The notes: generated by a model not told the origin, from the letters alone. A stretch of 64,000 bases of DNA from Albibacterium profundi (GCF_042159835.1 NZ_JBBVGT010000002.1:1860001-1924000), one strand, 5' to 3'; numbered from the stretch's first letter, positions 22,209-29,941 are shown. Translations and numbers: made by a program.

Positions 22209-22478
22209 ATGGAAAAAGTAACTGAAAAAAAACAATTCTCGCTCAAGGGGTGGGATTATGTTAAGGGTTTAATTTTGGCAGTCGTAACACCGGTCGTTGC
22301 TGTCATAATCCAGACCTTGGATGCAGGTGAACTAACGTTAGACTGGCTCACGATACGCACCGTTGCCGCATCCGCATTGTTTGCCTATCTGTCAAAACAA
22401 TTCTTTGAACCTAGCAAAGTTGTGGTGGAGAAACCGGAAAAAGATACGGTTACGAGGGTAAAAAGGGCTGTTAGATAA
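22209..22478 (+). CDS. Putative holin
   Basis: An 89-residue protein with a charged N-terminus, one clear hydrophobic segment (about 17-34, LILAVVTPVVAVII) and a second at about 45-60 (IRTVAASALFAYLS), then a basic C-terminal tail. Two membrane passes, small size and direct adjacency to the endolysin are the usual class II holin features. No diagnostic family motif is seen. Confidence 0.65.
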   Translation: MEKVTEKKQFSLKGWDYVKGLILAVVTPVVAVIIQTLDAGELTLDWLTIRTVAASALFAYLSKQFFEPSKVVVEKPEKDTVTRVKRAVR

Positions 22479-22495
22479 CTTAAACCAAGATCATT

Positions 22496-22801
22496 ATGCC
22501 ACTAAGATTTTTAAAAACATGGAAGTTAGACGATATCGAAAAACGCCCTTTAGTGGTAATGATAGCTTTACTTATTTCGATGTTGTTTTTCTCCGTCTCT
22601 CGGAAAGACACAAGGGAAGAAGACTGCAATGAAGAAAAGAAGGAATGGCAGGATAGATATGTTAACCTAACCAATGCCTTGATGGAAAAGAATGATATTA
22701 TAGAAAGTAAAGATAAAGAAATTGACAGCTTAAAAAGTGAAAAAACTGATAGTGTGGTTCGTGAAGAAGTTTCACAGCCCATAAAAAACATATTAAAATG
22801 A
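22496..22801 (+). CDS. Small single-pass membrane protein with coiled coil (possible spanin component)
   Basis: A 101-residue protein with one transmembrane segment (about 20-36, VVMIALLISMLFFSV) followed by a charged coiled coil (about 45-90). Its TGA stop overlaps the next gene's ATG (ATGA), so the two are coupled. A membrane anchor with a periplasmic coiled coil, placed in the lysis cassette, fits an inner-membrane spanin subunit. The lipoprotein partner expected of a classical Rz/Rz1 pair is not obvious, so the role is tentative. Confidence 0.5.
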   Translation: MPLRFLKTWKLDDIEKRPLVVMIALLISMLFFSVSRKDTREEDCNEEKKEWQDRYVNLTNALMEKNDIIESKDKEIDSLKSEKTDSVVREEVSQPIKNILK

Positions 22802-23541
22802 AAAAAAGAAGTTCAATAACCAGCACTTTTCTGTTTATACTGCTTGTTGGAGCGTGTATAACAGCTTTTAGCCTTTGGCAGGATGCGAAAAGCTTAAAAA
22901 GTGAAAATAAACGGCTTCGTTCTACGCAAGTTGAAACGGCAAATACAATTGTCGAAAAGTATGTCGATAGAGTTGACACCGTTCAGCATACCATATTTAA
23001 AGATCGTATCGTAACAAGATCGGACTTAAAGAAAGGTCAGGTTCCGATCAACAAGGGATTGCTTGACACAATGGTGTTAGCGCTTAAAATGGCGGATGGC
23101 AATGAGGCTAAATTCAATAAACAAATAAAGGACTTAACCCGTATAAACGGACGTTTGGAAGGCGTGATCGAGGGTCTTAAGGGAGATATAGAAAAAGGGG
23201 TTTTGATTGATTTTAATTCGCAATACCTTAATGCCAGTGTCGATACACTTTATAAAATGACCTATGGATATGATGCAGAATTGCGTATTGCGACTTATGA
23301 TGAACCCGGTGGTTTTTTAGGGCTTGGTAACCCAAAGCACTACATAGATATTTCTTCACCGGATACCAATTTTACCATAAATTCTATTGACCGGTTCCGT
23401 GTTGAAGTTCCGGTAAAGCCCAAACCCTGGGGTATCGGCATTATAGGCGGTTGGACTATAGACCCTACCATTCAGAATGGAGAACTTAAATTTCGACCTT
23501 CGTTAGGTGTTGGAGTTAGCTATAATGTTATCAGGTTTTAA
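22798..23541 (+). CDS. Membrane-anchored coiled-coil protein with beta-rich C-terminus (possible spanin-like)
   Basis: A 247-residue protein. An N-terminal hydrophobic anchor (about 8-26, STFLFILLVGACITAFS) is followed by a coiled coil (about 30-140) and a Gly/aromatic-rich beta part ending SLGVGVSYNVIRF. The last residue is Phe, as in outer membrane barrel strands. The combination could bridge inner and outer membranes like a one-gene spanin. Similar proteins occur in Bacteroidota phage lysis regions (recollection). Its final codons form one arm of a perfect inverted repeat shared with the convergent lipoprotein gene. Confidence 0.55.
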   Translation: MKKRSSITSTFLFILLVGACITAFSLWQDAKSLKSENKRLRSTQVETANTIVEKYVDRVDTVQHTIFKDRIVTRSDLKKGQVPINKGLLDTMVLALKMADGNEAKFNKQIKDLTRINGRLEGVIEGLKGDIEKGVLIDFNSQYLNASVDTLYKMTYGYDAELRIATYDEPGGFLGLGNPKHYIDISSPDTNFTINSIDRFRVEVPVKPKPWGIGIIGGWTIDPTIQNGELKFRPSLGVGVSYNVIRF

Positions 23542-23554
23542 CATTATAGCTAAC
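23515..23554. terminator. Perfect 16-bp inverted repeat at convergent gene ends (probable bidirectional terminator)
   Basis: The arm GTTAGCTATAATGTTA is repeated exactly in inverted form after an 8-base loop. Both arms are coding: read from either side they encode V-S-Y-N-V at or near the C-terminus of the two convergent genes, whose stop codons lie in or beside the loop. The stem is AT-rich and has no T-run, so it is an atypical terminator, but its placement at the meeting point of two transcripts supports one. Confidence 0.55.
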
Positions 23555-24445
23555 CAAGTCAACTATGATTTGACGCTTATCTGCTTTTGACCCATTTATT
23601 AGACTGATGTCTATCACAGCTGTATTTGATACATGTTCGATGTTATCAATATCAAGCCGTTCACCTTCCTTTATGTCAATGTCGATTTGATGGTACTGGT
23701 TTGTTTTTAAATCGTATATATAAAGTCCGTTGCTTATTATCACGGCTGTTTTATCGTAAGTAATAATTCCATTGGAGTTAAGACCGATTTGATAGTCTTC
23801 GTAAGTTGATCCGTCAATAATAATTTCATTGTTCTTATCAAGAATATAGTATCCTTTGTTCGTCGAAGGGTGACTAATATCGCTTTTTATCAACACATAA
23901 TCGTCATGCCAATTATATACGCTAAAAGCATATCCTGAAGGAACCCATCCATAAAAATCAGAACCAAACAATTTATTATAAATCGGTTTATTGGAATTAA
24001 CCTTGCTTGAAAACAATTGATAACTTTCAATATCAACGCTTCCAATTTCTGAAAAATACAGATACCCATATAAGTAATCCGACATACGTCTGTTGATAAT
24101 CAAAGCAACCGCTTTTAATTCCTTCTTGTAACTGTCCTCTCCGACGATCACCGATTCTTTGTTCAAATTGAACCTTCCAAGTCCCCTTTTATTTTCTGTA
24201 TCGAACACCAGTACGGATATTTCATTGTTGCTTTTGAGGTAATTTACGGAAAGTGTCGTTCCGGATTCAACTACATTAAGCAACTTTACAATATCTTCGT
24301 TATCACTGATCGATATGCCATATTTTACTTCTATTTCCTTAAATGGACTTACTTCAGTTTCTTCTTGATCAGGAACAATGTTGTTTTCGCTGCATCCCGT
24401 GCCGGCGATCACAAACAGGAAAATAACAGAATAAAGGAATCTCAT
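23531..24445 (-). CDS. Predicted lipoprotein at the prophage end (possible lysogenic conversion gene)
   Basis: A 304-residue protein starting MRFLYSVIFLFVIAGTGC, with a lipoprotein signal and Cys at residue 18. I chose this ATG over one 54 bases upstream because it gives a normal signal sequence. The rest is a beta-rich soluble domain with spaced short strands and Tyr/Asp turns (residues about 60-300), resembling a propeller-like sensor or adhesin, but no family was recognised. It is transcribed against the lysis genes and lies next to the attachment-site tRNA, the usual position of cargo genes expressed by lysogens. It may alter the cell surface. Host origin cannot be excluded. Confidence 0.65.
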   Translation of the reverse strand: MRFLYSVIFLFVIAGTGCSENNIVPDQEETEVSPFKEIEVKYGISISDNEDIVKLLNVVESGTTLSVNYLKSNNEISVLVFDTENKRGLGRFNLNKESVIVGEDSYKKELKAVALIINRRMSDYLYGYLYFSEIGSVDIESYQLFSSKVNSNKPIYNKLFGSDFYGWVPSGYAFSVYNWHDDYVLIKSDISHPSTNKGYYILDKNNEIIIDGSTYEDYQIGLNSNGIITYDKTAVIISNGLYIYDLKTNQYHQIDIDIKEGERLDIDNIEHVSNTAVIDISLINGSKADKRQIIVDLVSYNVKT

Positions 24446-24655
24446 AGTATGGTTAGTTTGTTTTATCGGGTGAATATACTTGTTTTTATAAACACCCAAA
24501 GAATTATTGATCTATATTTGAGTCAGAGTTATACGAATTGTTTTTTTGCGATTGCAATTCTTTATTTAGGGTACCCTTGCACCAAAAGTGTGAGGGTATT
24601 TTTTTGCCTAAAAATAAGCTTTTATGTAAAACCGCACAGTTTCCGCACAATGTTT

Positions 24656-24691
24656 AAATAAAAACGCCCTTTACGATGTGTAAAGGGCGTT
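24656..24691 (-). terminator. Terminator of the tRNA-Arg gene
   Basis: A perfect 12-bp stem (AACGCCCTTTAC with GTAAAGGGCGTT, loop of 5) is followed on the minus strand by a TTTTTATTT run, 6 bases past the tRNA 3' end. It lies on the prophage side of the tRNA, so if the phage integrated at this tRNA, the terminator now in use is phage-supplied. Between it and the lipoprotein gene (about 210 bases) I see only AT-rich DNA. Confidence 0.85.
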
Positions 24692-24696
24692 ATGTG

Positions 24697-24770
24697 TGCA
24701 CTTGAAGGGAGTCGAACCCCTAACCTCCTGATCCGTAGTCAGGTGCTCTATCCAGTTAAGCTACAAGTGC
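24697..24770 (-). tRNA. tRNA-Arg (anticodon ACG), likely prophage attachment site
   Basis: A complete cloverleaf on the minus strand. The acceptor GCACTTG pairs with CAAGTGC and is followed by discriminator A. The D arm contains AGCTTAACTGGATAGAGC, the anticodon stem CCTGA/TCAGG encloses loop CTACGGA with anticodon ACG, and the T arm is AGGGG TTCGACT CCCT. CCA is not encoded. It reads CGU-type arginine codons after A34 modification. Its 3' half faces the prophage, as expected when a phage attP rebuilds the tRNA end. Confidence 0.95.
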
Positions 24771-24786
24771 GTCCTGAATCGGAACG

Positions 24787-24818
24787 CAAAGATATAATTC
24801 AATTTCTACATGAAGAAA
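24787..24818 (-). promoter_or_regulatory. Candidate promoter of the tRNA-Arg gene
   Basis: On the minus strand TATCTTTG matches the Bacteroidota -7 consensus TAnnTTTG and lies 16 bases before the tRNA 5' end. A TTTC about 20 bases further upstream could act as a weak -33 element. Confidence 0.45.
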
Positions 24819-24940
24819 TTTTTTTCATAAAATATTGCATTATTTTTTATTCTGTGCATATAATCCGATGATCCTGACGCTTTTTTGTTAATTTTATCGT
24901 TCTACTACAGAGGTGAACTGAGATATAAATTAGACAAAAT

Positions 24941-25762
24941 ATGAGTGAGGTTAAGCGCAAAAAGGTGAGATTACGAGATATCAGTATATCTTATTTGTTA
25001 AAAGAAGTAGATGAAGCGGTGGCCACAGTAATCTTTATTCATGGTTTCCCATTCAATAAAAACACATGGAAACCACAATTAGAAGATTTGCCGGATGGTG
25101 TGAGCGGCATTGCTTATGACGTTAGAGGACATGGGAACACAACTACAGGTCACGGTTATTTTAATTTAGATGTGTTTGCAAAAGATCTACTCGCCTTTAT
25201 CGATTGGTTGAATGTAGGTTCTGTTGTTGTTTGCGGTGTTTCCATGGGCGGTTATATTGCGTTGCGAGCTCACGAACTTCAGCCTGATAAGTTCAGGGGT
25301 CTGATATTTTGTGATACACATTCTTTTGATGATTCAAACGAAGGGCGAATTAAGCGGTTTGCAACGATAGATTCTGTTTTAAAAAATGGAAAAAGAGCGT
25401 TTTCAATAGGATTTGCCCAAAAGGTTTTATCCGATAGGGCGCGAACAAACAAAACGGAGGTGGTAGACCTGGTCAAGAGCTCGATTCGAAGAAATAATGA
25501 ACGTAATATCTGTGCAACGCTACTTGCACTTGCATCTCGAACTGATACCACTCATACCTTAAGACATATCCAGGTACCTGTTTTGCTTTTGCGCGGAAGC
25601 GAGGACCGGATTGTCTCGATAGAACAGATGAAAAAAATGGAGGAGCTGATTCCGGATGTTCGTTATCAGGAACTCACTGGGTGTGGCCACCTTCCTAATC
25701 TAGAGAACGAAACTCGTTTCAATGGCGAGATCAGAAATTTTTTTATTAGTAAGATTTTATAA
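24941..25762 (+). CDS. Alpha/beta hydrolase
   Basis: A 273-residue cytosolic alpha/beta hydrolase. The oxyanion-hole motif HGFPFNKNTW lies near residue 34, the nucleophile elbow GVSMGGY near 99, an Asp at the end of strand 7 (RGSEDRIVS, about 226) and the catalytic His in GCGHLPNLE near 247. All catalytic elements are intact. The substrate is unknown; the family includes esterases and lactonases. It lies 6 bases before gap, so the two may share a transcript. It is the first host gene beyond the tRNA. Confidence 0.85.
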   Translation: MSEVKRKKVRLRDISISYLLKEVDEAVATVIFIHGFPFNKNTWKPQLEDLPDGVSGIAYDVRGHGNTTTGHGYFNLDVFAKDLLAFIDWLNVGSVVVCGVSMGGYIALRAHELQPDKFRGLIFCDTHSFDDSNEGRIKRFATIDSVLKNGKRAFSIGFAQKVLSDRARTNKTEVVDLVKSSIRRNNERNICATLLALASRTDTTHTLRHIQVPVLLLRGSEDRIVSIEQMKKMEELIPDVRYQELTGCGHLPNLENETRFNGEIRNFFISKIL

Positions 25763-25768
25763 TCATAT

Positions 25769-26779
25769 ATGCTTCGAATTGCAATTAACGGTTTTGGCCG
25801 CATTGGAAGGAATACTTTGCGGACGCTTATCTATCGAAAAGAAGACATCCAGGTTATCGCCATTAATGATTTGACGGATGCTGCGACGCTGACGCACCTC
25901 TTTAAATACGATTCTGTGCATGGGCCTTTTCATGGGGAGGTGAATGAAACGGAGGGGCAGATGATCATTAACGGTAAGAAAATACAAGTCTTAAATGAGA
26001 AAGATCCGTCGCGGCTACCTTGGGAAGAGCTTGATATTGATGTTGTTGTGGAGGCGACCGGCTTTTTTACGAAGAAAGAAGACGCCAAAAAGCATCTGAC
26101 TGCAGGTGCAAATCAGGTAATCGTATCTGCACCATCACCGAGTGCAGAAATTCCTACATTGGTTTTAGGTGTAAATGATTCAACGGTCGACTTGTCGGCA
26201 TCCCTGATATCAAATGCATCATGTACGACTAACAATGTGGCGCCGATGGTTAAGGTGTTAGACGAAAACTGGGAAATTGTTGACGGTTATATAACGACGG
26301 TTCACTCCATGACGGGCGATCAGAATTTACACGATGCTCCGCATCGTGACTTGCGGAGAGCGCGTGCAGCATCAGCTTCCATTATTCCTACGACGACAGG
26401 TGCAGCGAAAGCAATTACCAGCGTGTTCCCGCATCTGAAAGATAAGTTAGGAGGTGCTGGAATCCGCGTGCCGGTGCTTAATGGGTCATTGACGGATTTC
26501 ACCTGCATCCTCAAGAAGCAACCAACCGTTGAAGAGATAAATTCGGTTTTTGAGGAGGCTTCGAAATCGTCTTTAAACGGAATCCTAAAGTACACGGAAG
26601 ATCCCGTCGTTTCAGTTGATATTATCAACAGCTCTTATTCCTGTGTTTTCGACTCGTTGCTTACGTCGGTTGTAGGTGGTCTTGTGAAGGTCGTCGGTTG
26701 GTATGATAACGAATATGGTTATTCTAATCGGATGGTCGATTTATTAAGCAGAATCGATTCGCTAAAGCAAATGAATTGA
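25769..26779 (+). CDS. gap: Glyceraldehyde-3-phosphate dehydrogenase, type I
   Basis: A 336-residue protein with the N-terminal NAD-binding motif NGFGRIGR (residues 7-14), the catalytic Cys152 in SNASCTTNN, and the C-terminal signature WYDNEYGYS. It converts glyceraldehyde 3-phosphate, phosphate and NAD to 1,3-bisphosphoglycerate in glycolysis. Length is normal. It is followed by pgk, the next enzyme in the pathway, although a promoter between them suggests partly separate expression. A Bacteroidota genome may hold another gap paralogue; the window does not tell. Confidence 0.95.
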   Translation: MLRIAINGFGRIGRNTLRTLIYRKEDIQVIAINDLTDAATLTHLFKYDSVHGPFHGEVNETEGQMIINGKKIQVLNEKDPSRLPWEELDIDVVVEATGFFTKKEDAKKHLTAGANQVIVSAPSPSAEIPTLVLGVNDSTVDLSASLISNASCTTNNVAPMVKVLDENWEIVDGYITTVHSMTGDQNLHDAPHRDLRRARAASASIIPTTTGAAKAITSVFPHLKDKLGGAGIRVPVLNGSLTDFTCILKKQPTVEEINSVFEEASKSSLNGILKYTEDPVVSVDIINSSYSCVFDSLLTSVVGGLVKVVGWYDNEYGYSNRMVDLLSRIDSLKQMN

Positions 26780-26780
26780 A

Positions 26781-26811
26781 TTTGAAACTCTCCTGATTTA
26801 TTCTAAATTTG
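26781..26811 (+). promoter_or_regulatory. Promoter of pgk
   Basis: TTTG, a 19-base spacer and TAAATTTG match the Bacteroidota -33/-7 consensus exactly. It sits between gap and pgk, 36 bases before the pgk start, and gives a short leader containing AAAGGGAAAAA. Confidence 0.65.
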
Positions 26812-26847
26812 TTGCGTAAATTTTAATTTTATAAAGGGAAAAATACA

Positions 26848-28035
26848 ATGAAGACAATAGATAACGTAAACTTTGCAGGCAAGAAAGCACTTATTCGTGT
26901 TGATTTTAATGTGCCATTAGATGAACAATTTAATATCACCGATGATACACGCATAAAAGGTGCATTGCCTACCATTAAGAAGATACTTGATGACGGAGGA
27001 TCCGTGATTCTGATGTCTCATTTAGGTCGCCCCAAAAGCGGTCCTGAGAACAAGTTCTCATTAAGACATCTCGTTAATCATCTTTCTGATGAATTGAACG
27101 TTCAGGTTCAGTTTGCGGACGACTGTATTGGCGAGCAAGCGAAAGAAAAGGCGGCAGCATTGAAGCCAGGCGAGGTTCTATTGCTTGAGAATCTTCGTTT
27201 TTATGGAGAGGAAACGAAGGGGGATGCAGATTTCGCTAAGAAACTATCCGAGTTGGCTGATATTTATGTGAACGATGCATTTGGAACCGCACATCGAGCG
27301 CACGCGTCGACTGCTATCATTGCGGATTATTTCCCTAACGATAAATACTTTGGATATCTAATGGCTGCAGAACTAGAGAATGCCCGTAAGGTATTGGAGG
27401 AGGCAGACCGGCCGTTTACTGCCATTATGGGTGGAGCAAAAGTATCTGATAAGTTGGAACTGATCGAGGCTCTTTTGAGTAAAGTAGATAACCTGATTAT
27501 TGGTGGCGGAATGGCTTATACGTTTGTGAAAGCACAGGGTGGGGAGATTGGAAATTCATTGGTTGAGTTAGATAAATTGGATTTGGCTCTGGAGTTAATG
27601 AAGAAAGCAGATGAAAATGATGTTAATCTTATTTTGCCAACCGATTCGATTATCGCTGATGAGTTTTCAAATGATGCACCGCACTATGCTGGACCTAACA
27701 ATACGATTCCCGCGGATAAAATGGGTTTAGATATTGGTCCGGAATCAGCCGAGCACTTTGCTGAAGTTATTAGCGCTTCAAGAACGATACTCTGGAATGG
27801 GCCAATGGGGGTTTTCGAGATGGATAGTTATGCGAAAGGAACGCGTGCCGTTGCCAGTGCTATCGTGGCTGCAACTGAGCGTGGAGCATTTTCGTTAATC
27901 GGTGGCGGAGACTCGGCCGCGGCAATTGCTAAATTTAAGATGACTGAACATGTGAGTTATGTGAGCACCGGTGGAGGCGCCTTATTGGAGTACATGGAAG
28001 GTAAAGAACTACCTGGTGTAAAAGCTATCTCGTAA
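26848..28035 (+). CDS. pgk: Phosphoglycerate kinase
   Basis: A 395-residue cytosolic enzyme that makes ATP from 1,3-bisphosphoglycerate. Visible family motifs are RVDFNVPLD near residue 17, the substrate-binding HLGRPKSG near 58, GGAKVSDK near 194 and the nucleotide-binding IGGGDSAAA near 351. The length is that of the monomeric bacterial enzyme. It has its own promoter and is closed by a strong terminator 55 bases downstream. Confidence 0.96.
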   Translation: MKTIDNVNFAGKKALIRVDFNVPLDEQFNITDDTRIKGALPTIKKILDDGGSVILMSHLGRPKSGPENKFSLRHLVNHLSDELNVQVQFADDCIGEQAKEKAAALKPGEVLLLENLRFYGEETKGDADFAKKLSELADIYVNDAFGTAHRAHASTAIIADYFPNDKYFGYLMAAELENARKVLEEADRPFTAIMGGAKVSDKLELIEALLSKVDNLIIGGGMAYTFVKAQGGEIGNSLVELDKLDLALELMKKADENDVNLILPTDSIIADEFSNDAPHYAGPNNTIPADKMGLDIGPESAEHFAEVISASRTILWNGPMGVFEMDSYAKGTRAVASAIVAATERGAFSLIGGGDSAAAIAKFKMTEHVSYVSTGGGALLEYMEGKELPGVKAIS

Positions 28036-28090
28036 GCTGGATCTTATCTGACTCGTAGAATTCAGGTATTCGGTATACAAATAATTAATA

Positions 28091-28137
28091 AAAAGGACTG
28101 CCCTTTTTCCGTAACTAGGAAAAAGGGCAGTCCTTTT
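28091..28137. terminator. Long perfect-stem terminator after pgk
   Basis: A 20-bp perfect stem (beginning AAAAGGACTGCCC) with a 7-base loop GTAACTA ends in T residues on both strands, so it could work in both directions. It isolates pgk from the dcw cluster. It is the first element of the 541-base gene-free region before mraZ. Confidence 0.9.
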
Positions 28138-28235
28138 TTATGGTTATCGCTTGTCGATTGGTCGTGACCTGCCAATCACCAATGTGGATTAGTGAATATC
28201 GCGACAGTGAATGTTTTTAACTTTTGCGAGACGAA

Positions 28236-28279
28236 CAGTGGTTAAGCAGTGGTCAAGCAGTGGTCAAGCAGTGGTTAAG
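28236..28279 (+). repeat. Four tandem 11-bp repeats upstream of mraZ
   Basis: CAGTGGTTAAG, CAGTGGTCAAG, CAGTGGTCAAG and CAGTGGTTAAG follow one another without spacers. A partial fifth copy (CAGT) follows. An 11-bp period is about one helical turn, so a protein could bind all copies on the same face. The rest of the gene-free stretch from 28036 to 28576 holds the pgk terminator, this array and the MraZ boxes, with no convincing gene. Confidence 0.85.
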
Positions 28280-28507
28280 CAGTCATCCCACCCTGATAAA
28301 AGGACTGTTTGAGGAGTGTATTACTACTGTTAATCTAGTGTTTTTCTAGAGTCAGTTATTTATAGTTGTATACGATGAGTCGCGAGTTATAAAAAACGGA
28401 ACTTGTTGTTTGGAAGTTCTCAGCGGCTCTTCTTGTTACATCGATATAGGGTCGTTTTCCTGCAAAAGAGCAACAAATGCGCAAAATGTGGTGTGGAAAA
28501 CTTTTTT

Positions 28508-28537
28508 GTGGGGGAAAGTGGGAGAAAGTGGAAGAAT
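28508..28537 (+). promoter_or_regulatory. MraZ operator: three 10-bp direct repeats
   Basis: GTGGGGGAAA, GTGGGAGAAA and GTGGAAGAAT are head-to-tail. MraZ proteins bind TGGGN-type repeats spaced by 5 bases (10-bp period) upstream of their own gene, which this array matches. It covers the region where the -33 element should be, so binding would block transcription of the cluster. A TGTGGAAAA just upstream (28492-28500) may be a weaker fourth site. Confidence 0.75.
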
Positions 28538-28547
28538 TTCATACTTT

Positions 28548-28555
28548 TACATTTG
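28548..28555 (+). promoter_or_regulatory. -7 element of the dcw promoter
   Basis: TACATTTG matches TAnnTTTG and lies 21 bases before the mraZ start codon, just after the MraZ boxes. The spacing gives a very short leader. No TTTG is seen at the -33 position, which is occupied by the MraZ repeats. Confidence 0.5.
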
Positions 28556-28576
28556 ATTAGTAGATTTTGTCGACAA

Positions 28577-29044
28577 ATGAGTTACTTCCTAGGAGAATAT
28601 GAATGCAAGTTAGACACCAAAGGTAGAATGGTGTTGCCTGCTGCCCTCAAAAGGCAAATGCCTGATGTTGAGCGGGAGGGACTTGTTGTGAACCGAGGCC
28701 TGGAGGAGCATTTGGTGATTTACACTCGTTCTGAGTGGAATAAAATCATGGATGAGTTGAGTAGGCTTAATCAGTTTGAAAGAAAAAGCCGTGAGTTCAT
28801 TCGCAAATTTATGCGCGGAGCTACCGAGTTGAGTTTGGATGCGGCGGGACGGGTATTGATTCCGAAATCGCTACAAGCTTATGCTGGAATTACTTCTGAA
28901 GTGGTTTTGGCTAGTCAGTTTGATAAAATAGAAGTTTGGTCGAAGGCCAATTATGATGAACAATGGGAGGATGAAGGGGATGATTTCGCTTCGTTGGCCG
29001 AAGAGGTTATGGGAAATTTGAGGAGGAAGGAAAATGAGCAATGA
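28577..29044 (+). CDS. mraZ: Transcriptional regulator MraZ
   Basis: A 155-residue protein with two SpoVT/AbrB-like half-domains. The first begins at residue 4 with GEYECKLDTKGRMVLPA; the second holds ELSLDAAGRVLIPKSL near residue 86. I chose the ATG before MSYFLGEY; an in-frame ATG 174 bases upstream would place the MraZ boxes inside the gene and give a non-family extension. It represses its own dcw operon through the repeats in front of it. Its end overlaps rsmH by 11 bases. Confidence 0.95.
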   Translation: MSYFLGEYECKLDTKGRMVLPAALKRQMPDVEREGLVVNRGLEEHLVIYTRSEWNKIMDELSRLNQFERKSREFIRKFMRGATELSLDAAGRVLIPKSLQAYAGITSEVVLASQFDKIEVWSKANYDEQWEDEGDDFASLAEEVMGNLRRKENEQ

Positions 29045-29939
29045 TTACCACATACCGGTAATGTTAACTGAGTGCGTCGACGCACTTGATATTAAACCGA
29101 ACGGGGTGTATGTTGACGTGACCTTCGGTGGGGGCGGGCATTCGCGTGAGATTTTAAAGCGATTAGGCCCTGACGGGAGATTGTATGCTTTTGATCAGGA
29201 TCCCGATGCTATATCCAATTCATTGCAAGATGATCGTTTTAGATTGATTCATCAGAACTTTCGCTTTATGAAGAATAATCTGCGCGTTCATGGGGTGTCT
29301 GAAATTGATGGAGTTTTAGCTGATTTGGGGATTTCTTCACATCAGATTAATGAGCGGGAGCGAGGTTTCTCGACGCGATTCGATGCGGATTTAGATATGC
29401 GTATGGATCAGGTTGGAACGCTGAACGCTCGTGATATTGTCAATAATTATGCAGAAGAAGACCTTCATCGGATTTTTGGGATGTATGGTGAAATACAAAA
29501 CGCAAGAACGTTAGCACGTGTACTGGTATCTGCACGGACGGTTGAACCAATTGTGACGGTGGCTCAACTAAAAGAAGCTATTGAAACAATTGTTCCGAAA
29601 CGACGAGAAAACAAATACTATGCACAGGTCTTCCAGGCGCTGCGCATTGAAGTAAATAAAGAATTGCAAGCGTTAGAAGCATTTTTGCTGCAGTCGGCTG
29701 CGATACTGAGGGCGGGAGGACGATTGGTCGTGATGTCCTATCATTCACTTGAAGATCGTTTGGTGAAAAACTTTATTGCCAAAGGTAAATTTAAAGGAGA
29801 GGTGGAAAAGGATTTTTACGGAAATGAGATAAAACCATTGCGTGCAGTCAACAGGAAGGTAATCGTTGCATCTGCCGAAGAGATTGAAGGAAACAATCGT
29901 GCAAGGAGTGCTAAGTTAAGGATCGCTGAAAAGATTTAG
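29034..29939 (+). CDS. rsmH: 16S rRNA m4C1402 methyltransferase RsmH
   Basis: A 301-residue SAM-dependent methyltransferase with the motif VDVTFGGGGHS at about residue 27, DGVLADLGISSHQ near 91 and VMSYHSLEDR near 234. It methylates N4 of C1402 in 16S rRNA in the ribosomal decoding centre. It is conserved as the second gene of dcw clusters and overlaps mraZ by 11 bases and nearly abuts ftsL, so all are in one transcript. Confidence 0.95.
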   Translation: MSNDYHIPVMLTECVDALDIKPNGVYVDVTFGGGGHSREILKRLGPDGRLYAFDQDPDAISNSLQDDRFRLIHQNFRFMKNNLRVHGVSEIDGVLADLGISSHQINERERGFSTRFDADLDMRMDQVGTLNARDIVNNYAEEDLHRIFGMYGEIQNARTLARVLVSARTVEPIVTVAQLKEAIETIVPKRRENKYYAQVFQALRIEVNKELQALEAFLLQSAAILRAGGRLVVMSYHSLEDRLVKNFIAKGKFKGEVEKDFYGNEIKPLRAVNRKVIVASAEEIEGNNRARSAKLRIAEKI

Positions 29940-29941
29940 TT

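Larger units (their letters stand above)
1..24745. mobile_element. Siphovirus-like prophage with a DGR, right-hand portion (left end outside window)
   Basis: A continuous run of phage genes in canonical late order (scaffold, capsid, connectors, tail tube, tail chaperones, tape measure, tail tip, receptor-binding module, lysis) lies directly against the 3' end of a tRNA-Arg gene. Housekeeping genes (gap, pgk, dcw) begin on the far side of the tRNA. A tape measure of about 1290 residues with a separate tail tube indicates a long non-contractile tail. No sheath, baseplate wedge or Mu-type transposase is seen. Integrase, terminase, portal and repressor are missing and presumably lie to the left. 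The right boundary is inferred to be within or next to the tRNA 3' half; the exact att core cannot be fixed without the other end. Confidence 0.85.

Noticed and set aside
24365..24661. Plus-strand frame of 98 codons between lipoprotein gene and tRNA
   Set aside because: It starts on the antisense of the lipoprotein signal sequence, is Phe/Cys-rich without a domain, and runs up to the tRNA terminator.
28236..28279. CRISPR array
   Set aside because: Units are 11 bp and contiguous, with no spacers and no cas genes nearby.
28403..28576. N-terminal extension of mraZ
   Set aside because: The extra 58 residues do not belong to the family and would place the MraZ operator and promoter inside the gene.
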